64,000 bases of DNA from Paenibacillus luteus (GTDB lineage Bacteria; Bacillota; Bacilli; Paenibacillales; Paenibacillaceae): positions 609,619 through 673,618 of the forward strand of contig NZ_SKCD01000011.1 in NCBI RefSeq assembly GCF_006542765.1. The letters are read 5' to 3'. Positions 26,954 through 36,470 of the stretch are shown one piece after another; the first letter of the stretch is position 1, and every line of letters starts with the position of its first letter. A program made the translations under genes and the position numbers. A model generated the notes under the pieces. It did not search any database. It saw only the letters and a program-made list of their open reading frames with translations, and was not told the origin of the DNA.

Positions 26954-27883
26954 TTATTCGGACTCTTTCACCTCAATGACAATGCTGTCAACAAGTCTGC
27001 CTCCAACAAAAGGAAGTATCCTCCATACTCCGGCTTCCGGCAAAGACAACGAACTCGGCAAACTCCGATCAGAACCGTTCAACGGCCCTCCTAAGCTTGG
27101 GCCTGAGAACACGTCGATCATATGATCGTCCCCCTGCTTAACAGCCATTACGGTAAAGTTTCCATTCAAGTCCTGCTCGGCTTCCCATAAATGCCACATA
27201 TACTTATTGGTCTTGCCCGCGATGAATCCAGGGTCAATGAATCCTACGTTCCTCTCCTTTCCCCTTAACCAATAGCTTTCTGACTTAAACAGAGAACTAA
27301 GCTCCCAAGAAGGGTCTCCTACGGATAAAATCACATCCCCATAAGACTCGCCGCCAAGCTCTACCTCAAGCTTCCACAAACCTCCGAGCGGAAGGGCGAA
27401 GCTAGCGGCAAAACGTTCTAAGCCCGTGTACCTGCTGCTCGGCTCGGTTATTTGCACGGTTGGAACCGCAATAACTTGCTGCCCCGTAAGGATATGGGTG
27501 GCATGGATCAAGAGCTCTTTTCCTTGATATTTGGCAAACGCCTCCGAGAACTGAAAGATATACCCTGAGGGGCTTCCAGCCTGAAGGCCAGGTTCGGGAA
27601 AAACTTGAAATAATAGCTCCCCGTTATGATAATAGGCAGTTCGCTCATGGATAGGTCCGGGAATCATTGTTTTTTCATCTATATTAAAGAGATACAAGAA
27701 AATGGAGCTTAAGGCTGCCGCAGTAAGGAGGATCACAGAAATCCCCAGCCTTCTCTTGCTTTTTATTTTCGTTTTTTGCCGGATTTGCGACCTTAAAGCT
27801 TCCGTAAAATGCAATTGATCAAATGGCGGATCTTTCAAGAGCTCAGCCCATTGTGGTTTTTCCATATTCGTCATGACGTTCAC
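26954..27883 (-). CDS. Membrane protein paired with ECF sigma factor (probable anti-sigma partner, DUF4871-like)
   Basis: 309 residues: about 42 cytoplasmic residues, one membrane helix (LGISVILLTAAALSSIFLYLF), and an extracytoplasmic beta-rich domain. The motif GFIAGKTNKYMWHLWE resembles DUF4871 proteins. The start overlaps the sigma factor stop by four bases (ATGA), so they are translated together; the membrane topology fits an anti-sigma factor that releases the sigma on an envelope signal. No zinc-type anti-sigma motif (HxxxCxxC) is present, so the anti-sigma role rests on position. Confidence 0.75.
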   Translation of the reverse strand: MNVMTNMEKPQWAELLKDPPFDQLHFTEALRSQIRQKTKIKSKRRLGISVILLTAAALSSIFLYLFNIDEKTMIPGPIHERTAYYHNGELLFQVFPEPGLQAGSPSGYIFQFSEAFAKYQGKELLIHATHILTGQQVIAVPTVQITEPSSRYTGLERFAASFALPLGGLWKLEVELGGESYGDVILSVGDPSWELSSLFKSESYWLRGKERNVGFIDPGFIAGKTNKYMWHLWEAEQDLNGNFTVMAVKQGDDHMIDVFSGPSLGGPLNGSDRSLPSSLSLPEAGVWRILPFVGGRLVDSIVIEVKESE

Positions 27884-28434
27884 ACTCCCTCCTGTTCTCT
27901 ATCCAATAGTACCGTCATTTTTTTCTTCGCCCGGTGTAAACGAGACTTCACCGTTCCTTCCGAGATTTGAAGCGCTGCGGCAATCTCACTAACTGGCAGC
28001 TCGAAATGATAGTCTAGAATGATCACTTCTCTGAACTTCAAAGGCAGCTTCATCACATGATTCCAAACTGCTATAGATGACATATGGTCTAAAACTACCT
28101 GCTCGGCCGATGGAGACCGGCCACTAGAATACAGCATGGTATCAATTAATGTAACTTTACGAATAAAGGCGCTTTTCAAATAGTTGAGAGCTTTATTGCG
28201 CGTAATACTCAAAATCCAACTTTTGATAGAGCATTCTCCTCGAAAAGTATACAGCCGGTTAAAAACAATTAAAAACACGTCTTGGGATATATCATCTGCT
28301 GCATCCGCGCGACGGGTCAGGAAGAAAGCAAAATTCCAGACGTCCTCGCCATATGTGGTCATAAGATCTTCCAGTACAAGACCGCGATCGAAACCTGGTG
28401 CCAAATACTGTATATATTGCTTCTCCACATCCAT
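27880..28434 (-). CDS. ECF-type RNA polymerase sigma factor
   Basis: 184 residues. Region 2 (about 25-95, DDISQDVFLIVFNRLYTF, SWILSITRNKALNYLKS) binds the -10 element and core enzyme. Region 4 (about 128-176, PLKFREVIILDYHFELPVSEIAAAL, SEGTVKSRLHRAKKKM) binds the -35. Full-length ECF sigma. Four-base overlap with the downstream membrane partner. Probably controls an envelope-stress regulon including its own operon. Confidence 0.92.
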   Translation of the reverse strand: MDVEKQYIQYLAPGFDRGLVLEDLMTTYGEDVWNFAFFLTRRADAADDISQDVFLIVFNRLYTFRGECSIKSWILSITRNKALNYLKSAFIRKVTLIDTMLYSSGRSPSAEQVVLDHMSSIAVWNHVMKLPLKFREVIILDYHFELPVSEIAAALQISEGTVKSRLHRAKKKMTVLLDREQEGV

Positions 28435-28521
28435 TCACCTCTACTAATAAGACCAATCAGCGCCGGAAAAGTTCCCGAATTTTGATATTAATTTACCGGT
28501 AGCTGTTAGTTTGTGATTCTT

Positions 28522-28971
28522 TTACACCTTCCGAACAGTAGGCGAGTAAAACACGTCACTATGCATATGCTGCATTTTGTCCCAGTTGCCAGGATTGGTC
28601 GTGTCTGGAGAGCGGTGCTCCAGAATCGCTTGATAAAGGGCGGTTTTTTCTTCCAAATGGGCAACATGCTGTTTGGCTTCCTCGAGCTTAGCGAGCGCCG
28701 CTTCTTTATGCTCCAACATGAGTGCGGAGCGTTGCGGAATGGTCGAATCACCTTTGAGACAGAGATCGACGTACTTTTTTATGACACCAATCGGCATTCC
28801 GGATTGCTTGAGGCATCTAATGCCATGTAGCCAGTTGATCGATTCTTCGTCGAACATCCGAATATTATTTGGATTGCGCTGCACGCTTGGCACCAGGCCT
28901 TTATCCGTGTAAAAACGTATAGCGTGCTCGGTTAGTCCCGTTATTGTCGCGGCTTCTTTGACCGTATGCAT
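28522..28971 (-). CDS. MerR-family transcriptional regulator
   Basis: 149 residues from the ATG at 28971, fixed by GGAGGAATCAC just upstream; the open frame extends 53 codons further 5' but has no ribosome site. N-terminal winged helix (TVKEAATITGLTEHAIRFYTDKGL), then a coiled-coil dimerisation helix (EHKEAALAKLEEAKQHVAHLEEK) and a short C terminus without metal-binding cysteines. Similar to AdhR/YraB-type aldehyde-responsive MerR regulators. Divergent from an aldo/keto reductase whose promoter holds the expected operator. Confidence 0.9.
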   Translation of the reverse strand: MHTVKEAATITGLTEHAIRFYTDKGLVPSVQRNPNNIRMFDEESINWLHGIRCLKQSGMPIGVIKKYVDLCLKGDSTIPQRSALMLEHKEAALAKLEEAKQHVAHLEEKTALYQAILEHRSPDTTNPGNWDKMQHMHSDVFYSPTVRKV

Positions 28972-29008
28972 GTGATTCCTCCATAAAAAATAAATTTTTG
29001 CATTCACC

Positions 29009-29039
29009 TTGACTTCGTGTAACACGAAGGTCCTAAGCT
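29009..29039 (+). promoter_or_regulatory. MerR-type promoter/operator of the aldo/keto reductase
   Basis: TTGACT (29009-29014) and TAAGCT (29034-29039) are separated by 19 bases, the over-long spacer typical of MerR-activated promoters. Inside lies a perfect inverted repeat, CTTCGTGT-A-ACACGAAG (29013-29029). It faces the reductase gene and lies between it and the divergent MerR gene, so activation by that regulator is very likely. Confidence 0.85.
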
Positions 29040-29126
29040 TATTGTAATGCAAATGAGCAGTAAGAGGAATCTCCCTCTGCAGTACCCGAGACAGGGGATT
29101 CGCGCCGTTTGCTATTAGACATTTGA

Positions 29127-29996
<870 letters not shown>

Positions 29997-30065
29997 ACCT
30001 TGACCGAACCGTAATCCATCAATGCTTCCACCCATATTGGTCATTCATTTGAATACCATAGCCAA

Positions 30066-30125
30066 AAACACCTCCAAGTTGTACGATTATGTGATCATAA
30101 TCGCAGCTACAACTGTGAGGTGTTT
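30066..30125. terminator. Long imperfect hairpin between convergent genes
   Basis: AAACACCTC ... GAGGTGTTT outer stem with further pairing of (A)GTTGTA and CGATTATG inside, loop TGAT. Read on the minus strand it is followed by TTTTTGG, so it probably ends the binding-protein transcript. It lies between the aldo/keto reductase and the siderophore-binding gene. Confidence 0.5.
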
Positions 30126-30220
30126 GAGGTTTCATATGTTGATTATCTAGCAATATTTCACTGACATCCGTGATATCTTCGCCTAACTTCTTTAAGTTTC
30201 TAACGAGTGATTCGCTCGCT

Positions 30221-31306
30221 TTACTTACTTCCAGTCAGTGCTTGCACAACATCGTCGATTTTCATGCTCTCGGCGATGGGCCCGTTGAGCATCCAATGCC
30301 TTGCCGATATTTTATAGACATGATTTTGCTTCGCAGCGGACATGGCTTTCCATACCTGCAGCTTTTCCAATTCCTTCACATTTTCCAACTCTTTTTGAAT
30401 ATCGCTTTCCAAAGCTCCAGAGTATCCCGCTGTAACAAATAAATAATCGGAATTCAACTCCGGAAGCATCTCTAAGGATAACGTGTAGCCCCAATCTTCT
30501 TCTGTTTTCTTCTGAAACTCAGCAACGCTTGCCGAAGGGGTTACTCCCAAATCATTATACAATACGCCGCCGTACGGGAAACTTGGAAAGAACAGATCTG
30601 CTTCCTTTTCAGAAGTACGAATCAAAGCAACCGTTTTATCCGAACCAACCGTTTGAATAATCTTCTCCCGGGCTTGCTTCAATTTATCATCATACGCTTG
30701 AATGATTGCGTTTGCTTTCTCCTCACGATTAAGCGCTTTTCCGATTTCAACGATAGAAGCTTTCCAACTATCACGGTCATAGGCAAGCGTAGGGGCAATT
30801 TCAGATAACTTCTCATATCCCGCTTGATCAACATATCCATTTATAATGATGATCAGATCAGGTTTTGCGGCCAATATGGCTTCAAAATTTGGTGTGGATG
30901 AAGAAGTAATGACAGGGATCTTCTTCTCTTTGAGCTTCTCATACAAATAATCGCCTTCATTGCCACCGGCTTGCACTAAAGGTGCCTCCAATGATAAGAG
31001 CATATCCTCGAGTCCAATGCTAACGATAGACTTAGGCTCCGCTGGAATTTCCACATCACCGAGCACCGTTTTGACTATCTTGGTACGTACCTCTGTTCCC
31101 GCAGTTGAATTTGAATCTGTTTTGTTATTGCCACTCTTGCTGGTATCACCGTTCGTTTGCGATTGGGATGGCCGTTCGTTTGCTGTGCCCGTGCCCCCAT
31201 TTGTGTTCGCATTTGAATTGGACACACTGCTAGAGCACGCTCCCATCAGTAAAGTGAAACACATGAGCAAAATGGCAAGCGTTGATGACTTTCTATTCCT
31301 ATACAT
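30221..31306 (-). CDS. Iron-siderophore substrate-binding lipoprotein (probable independent start inside longer frame)
   Basis: 361 residues from the ATG at 31306, preceded by GAGAAGGGG at correct spacing and by a Fur box 27 bases upstream, so it should be transcribed and translated on its own under low iron. Signal peptide MYRNRKSSTLAILLMCFTLL then lipobox MGAC, a Ser/Asn/Gly/Thr-rich linker of about 60 residues, and a FecB-like binding domain (SIVSIGLEDMLLSLEAPLVQAGG, AKPDLIIIINGYVDQAGY, ARHWMLNGPIAESMKIDDV). No permease or ATPase adjoins it; it must use one encoded elsewhere. Confidence 0.85.
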   Translation of the reverse strand: MYRNRKSSTLAILLMCFTLLMGACSSSVSNSNANTNGGTGTANERPSQSQTNGDTSKSGNNKTDSNSTAGTEVRTKIVKTVLGDVEIPAEPKSIVSIGLEDMLLSLEAPLVQAGGNEGDYLYEKLKEKKIPVITSSSTPNFEAILAAKPDLIIIINGYVDQAGYEKLSEIAPTLAYDRDSWKASIVEIGKALNREEKANAIIQAYDDKLKQAREKIIQTVGSDKTVALIRTSEKEADLFFPSFPYGGVLYNDLGVTPSASVAEFQKKTEEDWGYTLSLEMLPELNSDYLFVTAGYSGALESDIQKELENVKELEKLQVWKAMSAAKQNHVYKISARHWMLNGPIAESMKIDDVVQALTGSK

Positions 31307-32260
31307 AGATAAATCCCCTTCTCTCGAAAATAGATAACGATTATCATTATCAATATATCGCCTATTTCTATGAGGGACAATGGACAATCTTTTAGAAATC
31401 ATAGCATTATCTTTTACTGCTTTCTCAGCGTTCGCTTTCGACCTAAACTTTCCAGGTGAGACCCCTTTTTCCTTTTTGAAAATGCGGCTGAAGTAATTCA
31501 CATCCGCATATCCTATGCTCGCTGCGATCTCATGCAATGCTGCGTCTGTGGTGACCAAAAGATCTGCTGCTGTGGAAACTCGAACTTGGATGAGGTAACC
31601 AATCGGACTAAGACCTATTTTATCTTTAAATTGAATGGATAAGTGCGAGGAGCTGTAGTTCAAACCCTCTGCCAGTGATTCAAGTGTAATCGGCATCGAA
31701 TAATATTCATGAATGTACCGTACTGCCTGAGCGACAAGCTCCGGTTTTTGCGTCTTGATGCCTTGAACCTCCAACTGACAGAGCAACTGATATACAAATT
31801 GATAAAAGGATACTTTTACATGGAAATGACCCAATGAGGCCTGCAGCCGCCATCCTTCTTCCATGTCTCTAACCTTATGTAATAAAGAAATCGCATGCTG
31901 TGGAGCAAAACCATATTGAATATGAAACGGACGGTTCCTCTCTATCATGCTTATGATTTCCTGGCGACAAGGCATAGGAAGAATTGCTCTGTAAAAAACG
32001 AGATAGTACTCAAATTCTCCACCTGTCAGCATAATATCCAGAGATAATCCTTTTCCTCCATGAAGCACATGAAAGCCCTCCGACATATACTCCGTTCCAT
32101 TTAGCAGAATACGAGCGCTGCCACGTACAGAAAACAGGAAACTGCTTGCAGGGAGATGGTAACCACGTAATTCCTCACCTTGTTCCATGAGGGCATGGCG
32201 AATGTCTAAAATTTTAATGGAAGCATAATTCCATGACTTAATATGTTCATCCAAATTCAT
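30221..32260 (-). CDS. AraC-family regulator reading through into siderophore-binding lipoprotein (679-codon frame)
   Basis: One frame of 679 codons. Residues 1-285 are an AraC regulator (sensor region, then helix-turn-helix motifs about 190-285: GLNYSSSHLSIQFKDKIGLSP, GYADVNYFSRIFKKEKGVSPGKFR). Residues 286-318 are basic and do not look like folded protein; their DNA contains a strong Fur box and a ribosome site. From Met319 follows a complete lipoprotein signal peptide and binding protein. Most regulators of this type end just after the GKFRSK motif, so a stop codon appears to have been lost. As a single polypeptide it would be a regulator with an internal lipobox. Compare 13500-15281, a mature fusion with no signal peptide. 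A Fur box also lies upstream of this start. Confidence 0.8.
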   Translation of the reverse strand: MNLDEHIKSWNYASIKILDIRHALMEQGEELRGYHLPASSFLFSVRGSARILLNGTEYMSEGFHVLHGGKGLSLDIMLTGGEFEYYLVFYRAILPMPCRQEIISMIERNRPFHIQYGFAPQHAISLLHKVRDMEEGWRLQASLGHFHVKVSFYQFVYQLLCQLEVQGIKTQKPELVAQAVRYIHEYYSMPITLESLAEGLNYSSSHLSIQFKDKIGLSPIGYLIQVRVSTAADLLVTTDAALHEIAASIGYADVNYFSRIFKKEKGVSPGKFRSKANAEKAVKDNAMISKRLSIVPHRNRRYIDNDNRYLFSREGDLSMYRNRKSSTLAILLMCFTLLMGACSSSVSNSNANTNGGTGTANERPSQSQTNGDTSKSGNNKTDSNSTAGTEVRTKIVKTVLGDVEIPAEPKSIVSIGLEDMLLSLEAPLVQAGGNEGDYLYEKLKEKKIPVITSSSTPNFEAILAAKPDLIIIINGYVDQAGYEKLSEIAPTLAYDRDSWKASIVEIGKALNREEKANAIIQAYDDKLKQAREKIIQTVGSDKTVALIRTSEKEADLFFPSFPYGGVLYNDLGVTPSASVAEFQKKTEEDWGYTLSLEMLPELNSDYLFVTAGYSGALESDIQKELENVKELEKLQVWKAMSAAKQNHVYKISARHWMLNGPIAESMKIDDVVQALTGSK
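31333..31351 (-). promoter_or_regulatory. Fur box inside the AraC/lipoprotein open frame
   Basis: GATAACGATTATCATTATC matches the 19-base Fur consensus at 17 positions, the best such site in the window. It sits 27 bases upstream of the lipoprotein ATG, within the in-frame linker of the 679-codon frame. Confidence 0.8.
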
Positions 32261-32377
32261 AGGTCCACTCTCATATCATCATCGCAACGTTTCGTGCGAT
32301 TTACTGTGTTGCAGTTTTCATCCAGCTAGGCGCAGTCAGGATCGTGCATAAACTTCCTATCAAAAATTATAGTATTC

Positions 32378-32396
32378 GATAACCATTCTCATTGTC
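32378..32396 (-). promoter_or_regulatory. Candidate Fur box upstream of the AraC regulator
   Basis: GATAACCATTCTCATTGTC, 14 of 19 matches to the Fur consensus, 118 bases before the AraC start. The remaining roughly 290-bp gap holds no gene. Confidence 0.55.
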
Positions 32397-32551
32397 AATC
32401 AAATATCAAATTCGGAGTCTAAACTCGTTTATTCTTTAAGACATTATTATTGATAAAAAAGTTTCATATACAAGTTTAAACATCATATTTTCTCTTATTT
32501 TGTTATCTGATCGAGTTAATGGATTTATCAGCACTCTCATTCCTTCAAACA

Positions 32552-33907
32552 TTAATCACGTGAATAACGGTTCTTCGGGATTTTCAGCCCCAGATTGCCC
32601 CTAAGCGTATCGCTCTCGTAATCGAGCCGGAATAATCCGCGCTTTTGGAGCACCGGTACTAGCAGCTCCGTCACATCAGCCAACGTGCCCGGCACTTCAC
32701 TGTGCAGTATAAACCCGTCAGCCGCACCTGTTTCGAACCATTCCTGCATGCGATCTGCTACTTCATCCGGTGATCCAAAAAAAATCGGCTTTGGCTCGGC
32801 AAAGGCCAGTACAGTCTGCCGCAGTGTCAATTTACGCTCACGCGCTTCCCGCTTGATGCGATCAGTAAAGCTTTGGAAGCTTTTGCGGCCAAGTGTTCCC
32901 ACATCAGGGAATGGCTCGTCCAACGGATATTGCATAAAATCATGAAAATCGAAAAACTGTGCGAAATACCGCAGCGACTGTTCAAATGATACGAACGACG
33001 CGGTCTTGGCATACTTCTCCTCGGCCTCCTCCCTCGTTCGTCCGACAACAATATTAGCGCTCGGCATTATGATTAAATCGGCGGAATCACGCCCAGCTTC
33101 TCCAACTTTTCGTTTCAACTCTTTATAATAGCGCCTCGCTTCCTCTAAATCAGTAATGCCGGTCATGACCGCATCAGAGTGAATCGCGGAGAAATCCTGC
33201 CCGTCCGCAGAAGAACCCGCTTGAAAAATAACCGGGTGGCCCTGACGCGATCGGGCAATATTCAATGGTCCTTTTACAGAATAAAATTCACCTCGGTGAT
33301 CAAGCGTATGCAGCTTCCTCGGATCAAAAAAGTTTCCGCTCGCTTTGTCCCTCACAAATGCGTCGTCTTCCCATGAATCCCATAAACCGCGGGCAACGGA
33401 CAAATACTCGCTAGCCATCCGGTAACGCGTATCATGCCCAGGGTGATCGCCCTCGGATTTTCCGAAATTAAGCGCTGCCGCTTGTATGCCGGTCGTCACC
33501 ACATTCCACCCTGCTCGTCCGCCACTAATATGGTCAATTGAAGAAAGCTGCCTTGCACTTGTATAAGGATCACTGTATGTCGTAGATAATGTACCAACCA
33601 AACCGATGTGCGAGGTAGCGTGTCCAAGAGCTGACAGCAGCGTCAACGGCTCCAAGTGATTTGCATAGTGAGGGGTTGATTTCTCATTGATATGCAGGAC
33701 ATCGGCGATAAAAACAAGATCCAGCTTACCTCTCTCCGCGATTAGCGCCTCTTCGCGATAAAAGTCAAATGCGATGCTCGCGTCCGGTCGCACCTCGGGA
33801 TGACGCCATGCGCTTACACTCGATCCAACACCATGAATCATCGCACCTAGTTTCATTTTTCTGCGATTTGCCGTCATAACGACCACCAGCCTTTCCATTA
33901 CTTCCAT
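32552..33907 (-). CDS. LLM-class FMN-dependent monooxygenase (NtaA/SnaA/DszA type)
   Basis: 451 residues. Luciferase-like TIM barrel using reduced FMN supplied by a separate reductase. Signature stretches: GSSVSAWRHPEV, FIADVLHIN, DHISGGRAGWNVVT, VIFQAGSSADGQDF, ADGFILHSEVPG. The family oxidises organosulfur compounds, nitrilotriacetate and related molecules; substrate cannot be fixed. Gene order (binding protein, permease, ATPase, monooxygenase, all minus) links it to the amino-acid/cystine-type importer upstream and recalls the B. subtilis ytm sulfur operon. Start may instead be the Met ten codons in. Confidence 0.9.
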   Translation of the reverse strand: MEVMERLVVVMTANRRKMKLGAMIHGVGSSVSAWRHPEVRPDASIAFDFYREEALIAERGKLDLVFIADVLHINEKSTPHYANHLEPLTLLSALGHATSHIGLVGTLSTTYSDPYTSARQLSSIDHISGGRAGWNVVTTGIQAAALNFGKSEGDHPGHDTRYRMASEYLSVARGLWDSWEDDAFVRDKASGNFFDPRKLHTLDHRGEFYSVKGPLNIARSRQGHPVIFQAGSSADGQDFSAIHSDAVMTGITDLEEARRYYKELKRKVGEAGRDSADLIIMPSANIVVGRTREEAEEKYAKTASFVSFEQSLRYFAQFFDFHDFMQYPLDEPFPDVGTLGRKSFQSFTDRIKREARERKLTLRQTVLAFAEPKPIFFGSPDEVADRMQEWFETGAADGFILHSEVPGTLADVTELLVPVLQKRGLFRLDYESDTLRGNLGLKIPKNRYSRD

Positions 33908-34003
33908 TGGTTATTTCTTTTCGCCAGTCATTTTGAAAATTAGATTTGCTTTCTTTGAGCTCGTAACTCTTTACTAACGTTTGACAACCCAACTAGAAAT
34001 CGG

Positions 34004-34783
34004 TCAATTTGCCGAAAGCTCAGAGACAGATACCTCGCCGCCCGTTTCGAAGCGGCTCAGGAACTGCCTAACCCGCTCATTGCGGCTATCTCCGAAAATA
34101 TGTTTCGGCGTCCCATCGTCAGAAATGACGCCTTTTTCCATAAAGATGACACGGTCTCCGACCTCTCTGGCAAAATTCATTTCATGTGTCGCCACGACAA
34201 GCGTCATCCCTTCACGGGTCAGTTCCTTCATGACGAGCAGCACTTCACCCACCAGTTCGGGATCGAGTGCAGAAGTCGGCTCATCGAACAGCAGGATTGC
34301 CGGCTCCATCGCGAGCGCCCTTGCAATGCCGATTCGCTGCTGCTGTCCACCTGATAGCTGCGCAGGAAACCGATCTGCAAACTCTCCAAGGCCAACCTTG
34401 GCTAGAAGTGCTTTTCCACTCCGTATGGCGTCAACCCTATTCCATCGTTTGACAACAATTAGACCCTCTATGACATTTTCCAATGCTGTGCGATGGGGAA
34501 ACAATTGATGGCTTTGAAACACCATGCCTGTTTTTTGCCGGTAACTGATTAATTCACGTATCCTCTTCTTTCCTCCATCCCCGAAGGCCATTCGCATTCC
34601 ATCCAATTCGATCGTGCCGGTATCGGGAATTTCCAGCAAATTCAGGCAGTTGAGCAAGGTTGATTTCCCTGATCCGGAAGGACCGATGACAATGGTCGTC
34701 TGTCCCTTGGCAACATGCAGATCGATACCTCGAAGAACTTCTGTCGGACCGAAGCTTTTGCGCAGCTGTGAGATGGTTAACAT
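34004..34783 (-). CDS. Polar amino acid (cystine-type) ABC transporter ATP-binding protein
   Basis: 259 residues. Walker [13 protein letters not shown]-loop, signature [15 protein letters not shown], Walker [15 protein letters not shown], switch [11 protein letters not shown]. GlnQ/TcyN subfamily. It powers the neighbouring permease for uptake of a polar amino acid, most plausibly cystine or a sulfur-containing derivative given the monooxygenase next to it. Confidence 0.93.
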   Translation of the reverse strand: MLTISQLRKSFGPTEVLRGIDLHVAKGQTTIVIGPSGSGKSTLLNCLNLLEIPDTGTIELDGMRMAFGDGGKKRIRELISYRQKTGMVFQSHQLFPHRTALENVIEGLIVVKRWNRVDAIRSGKALLAKVGLGEFADRFPAQLSGGQQQRIGIARALAMEPAILLFDEPTSALDPELVGEVLLVMKELTREGMTLVVATHEMNFAREVGDRVIFMEKGVISDDGTPKHIFGDSRNERVRQFLSRFETGGEVSVSELSAN

Positions 34784-34806
34784 AGGCCCCTCCTCCTTCT
34801 CCTCAT

Positions 34807-35484
34807 TTAAAGGGAATACTTTCCGAATTTGTTTTCCAGCCGATGCTGCAGTACCGTTAGTACAGAGCAGATTGCCAGATAATACCCGGCTGCCACAATG
34901 TAGAGCAGCATCGGTTCGAACGTGGACGCAGCAATTTGCTTGGCTACGCCAAACAAATCCGGCAGGGTCACGAGTGCTGCAAGCGATGATGTCTTAAACA
35001 AGCTAATAAACTGGCTGCCGAGCGGCGGGATGCTGATCCGTGCCGCTTGCGGCAAAATGACACGCCTTAACACTTGAAAGGGTGACATTCCAAGGGAGTA
35101 TCCGGCTCTCCATTGTCCTTGTGGCAGCGACTTAATCGTCGAACGCATAATTTCGGAGCAATAAGCAGCTTCAGACACGGTAAGTGCTATGACGACCGTT
35201 GGAAATGCTGGAAGTACAATGCCAAAACTCGGCAATCCGTAAAAGATAATGAACAGCTGAACAAGAATCGGGGTTCCCCGAACAATCCACACATAAAACC
35301 GGGAAGGTAATCGCAAATAGGATTTGTGTGATAAGCCGGCTAATGCAATCAGCAGTGCAAAAATTAGCGATAGTCCGAACGAGACGACGGACAGCGGTAT
35401 GGTATATTTAAGCATTCCCTGCAGCAGCGGCCATAGCGAGTGGAGGAAAACGTCCCACAATCTTTCCGTGCGCTCCTGACTCAT
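34807..35484 (-). CDS. Polar amino acid ABC transporter permease
   Basis: 225 residues, HisM/GlnP family with about five helices. EAA loop near 130-150 ([28 protein letters not shown]) contacts the ATPase. Starts [21 protein letters not shown]. Lies between the binding protein and ATPase genes with gaps of about 20 bp, one operon. Confidence 0.92.
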   Translation of the reverse strand: MSQERTERLWDVFLHSLWPLLQGMLKYTIPLSVVSFGLSLIFALLIALAGLSHKSYLRLPSRFYVWIVRGTPILVQLFIIFYGLPSFGIVLPAFPTVVIALTVSEAAYCSEIMRSTIKSLPQGQWRAGYSLGMSPFQVLRRVILPQAARISIPPLGSQFISLFKTSSLAALVTLPDLFGVAKQIAASTFEPMLLYIVAAGYYLAICSVLTVLQHRLENKFGKYSL

Positions 35485-35502
35485 GTCATTTCTCCCTTCT
35501 CC

Positions 35503-36336
35503 CTATGATTTCAGTACATTTTCTCCGAACCACTTGACCGACAACTTCTCGTAAGTACCATCCTCCTGTACGCTCTTCAAAGCCTCATTAAATGCCGTAG
35601 CGACGGTTCCGTCCCCGCCCTTAACCAGTGGCAGCGCAACAAACTCCTCGGTGTCTGCCTCATCTGCCGCTCTCAGCTTCAAATCCGTACGACTTTTCTT
35701 AATTTCAAGGAAATACAAATTGTTAAAAATAATTGCATCCACCCGCTTATTCTTAAGCAGCTCGAGGCTTTCGCCTTCAGGTACAAGCACAGCCCCATAA
35801 GATTCGGCCAGTTTACCGTATATACTCGTATTAGATCCGTATACCTTTTTACCCTTTAGGTCCTCAAAGCTGTTGATGTCCTTTGTTTCGTCCAATACGA
35901 TCAGCGTCGGATAGGCAATTAAGTACGGGTCTGTAAAATCGTACTTCTGCCTGCGTTCATCCGTTACTCCAATTTGGTGGATGGAGTCGAAGCGTCCTGC
36001 ATCCAAACCAGCGAGCATACCATCCCACTCTGCTTCCTTGAACGACGGCTTCACACCTTCGACGCGATTCCATATTTCCGTAAGCAGCTCGATATCAAAA
36101 CCTGTCAGCGGTCGTACATTGCTTTCCTCATGAAAGGCATAAGGCGGATAAGTACCCGTAGTTGCAATGACAAACTCACCTTTCTCCTTCAGCTGATCCA
36201 GCGAAGTCTGCTCCGCAGCTGGAGGTTTGGTCGAAAGTGCTGCCTCAGATTCGCTACCTTTCTTGTTCGAGCATCCTGATGCGATTAACGCCAGAATCAA
36301 TACAGTAATCAAAGCTGTGCTTTTTATCTTTAACAT
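35503..36336 (-). CDS. Polar amino acid ABC transporter substrate-binding lipoprotein
   Basis: 277 residues. Signal peptide with lipobox LIASGC, then a two-lobed SBP_bac_3 domain (GEFVIATTGTYPPYAFHEES, GFDIELLTEIWNR, WDGMLAGLDAGRFDSIHQIGVTDERRQKYDF). Family members bind glutamine, histidine, cystine and similar amino acids. First gene of the importer operon, followed by permease, ATPase and a flavin monooxygenase, so sulfur amino acid scavenging is the likely purpose. Confidence 0.92.
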   Translation of the reverse strand: MLKIKSTALITVLILALIASGCSNKKGSESEAALSTKPPAAEQTSLDQLKEKGEFVIATTGTYPPYAFHEESNVRPLTGFDIELLTEIWNRVEGVKPSFKEAEWDGMLAGLDAGRFDSIHQIGVTDERRQKYDFTDPYLIAYPTLIVLDETKDINSFEDLKGKKVYGSNTSIYGKLAESYGAVLVPEGESLELLKNKRVDAIIFNNLYFLEIKKSRTDLKLRAADEADTEEFVALPLVKGGDGTVATAFNEALKSVQEDGTYEKLSVKWFGENVLKS

Positions 36337-36470
36337 TTCACTCGCTCCTTGGCTAATTAGATTTAGTCGTGCGCGGCCTCTCGCATGCCCACATCATATT
36401 ACACAGTTATACCATCTGTATAGTTGGTTTTTAAGGAATGCCAATCTACTCGTATTAGTTCACAATACAG

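Noticed and set aside
30066..30125. Long inverted repeat as a miniature transposon (MITE)
   Set aside because: Only about 60 bases, imperfect, single copy as far as seen, and located between convergent genes; terminator is simpler.
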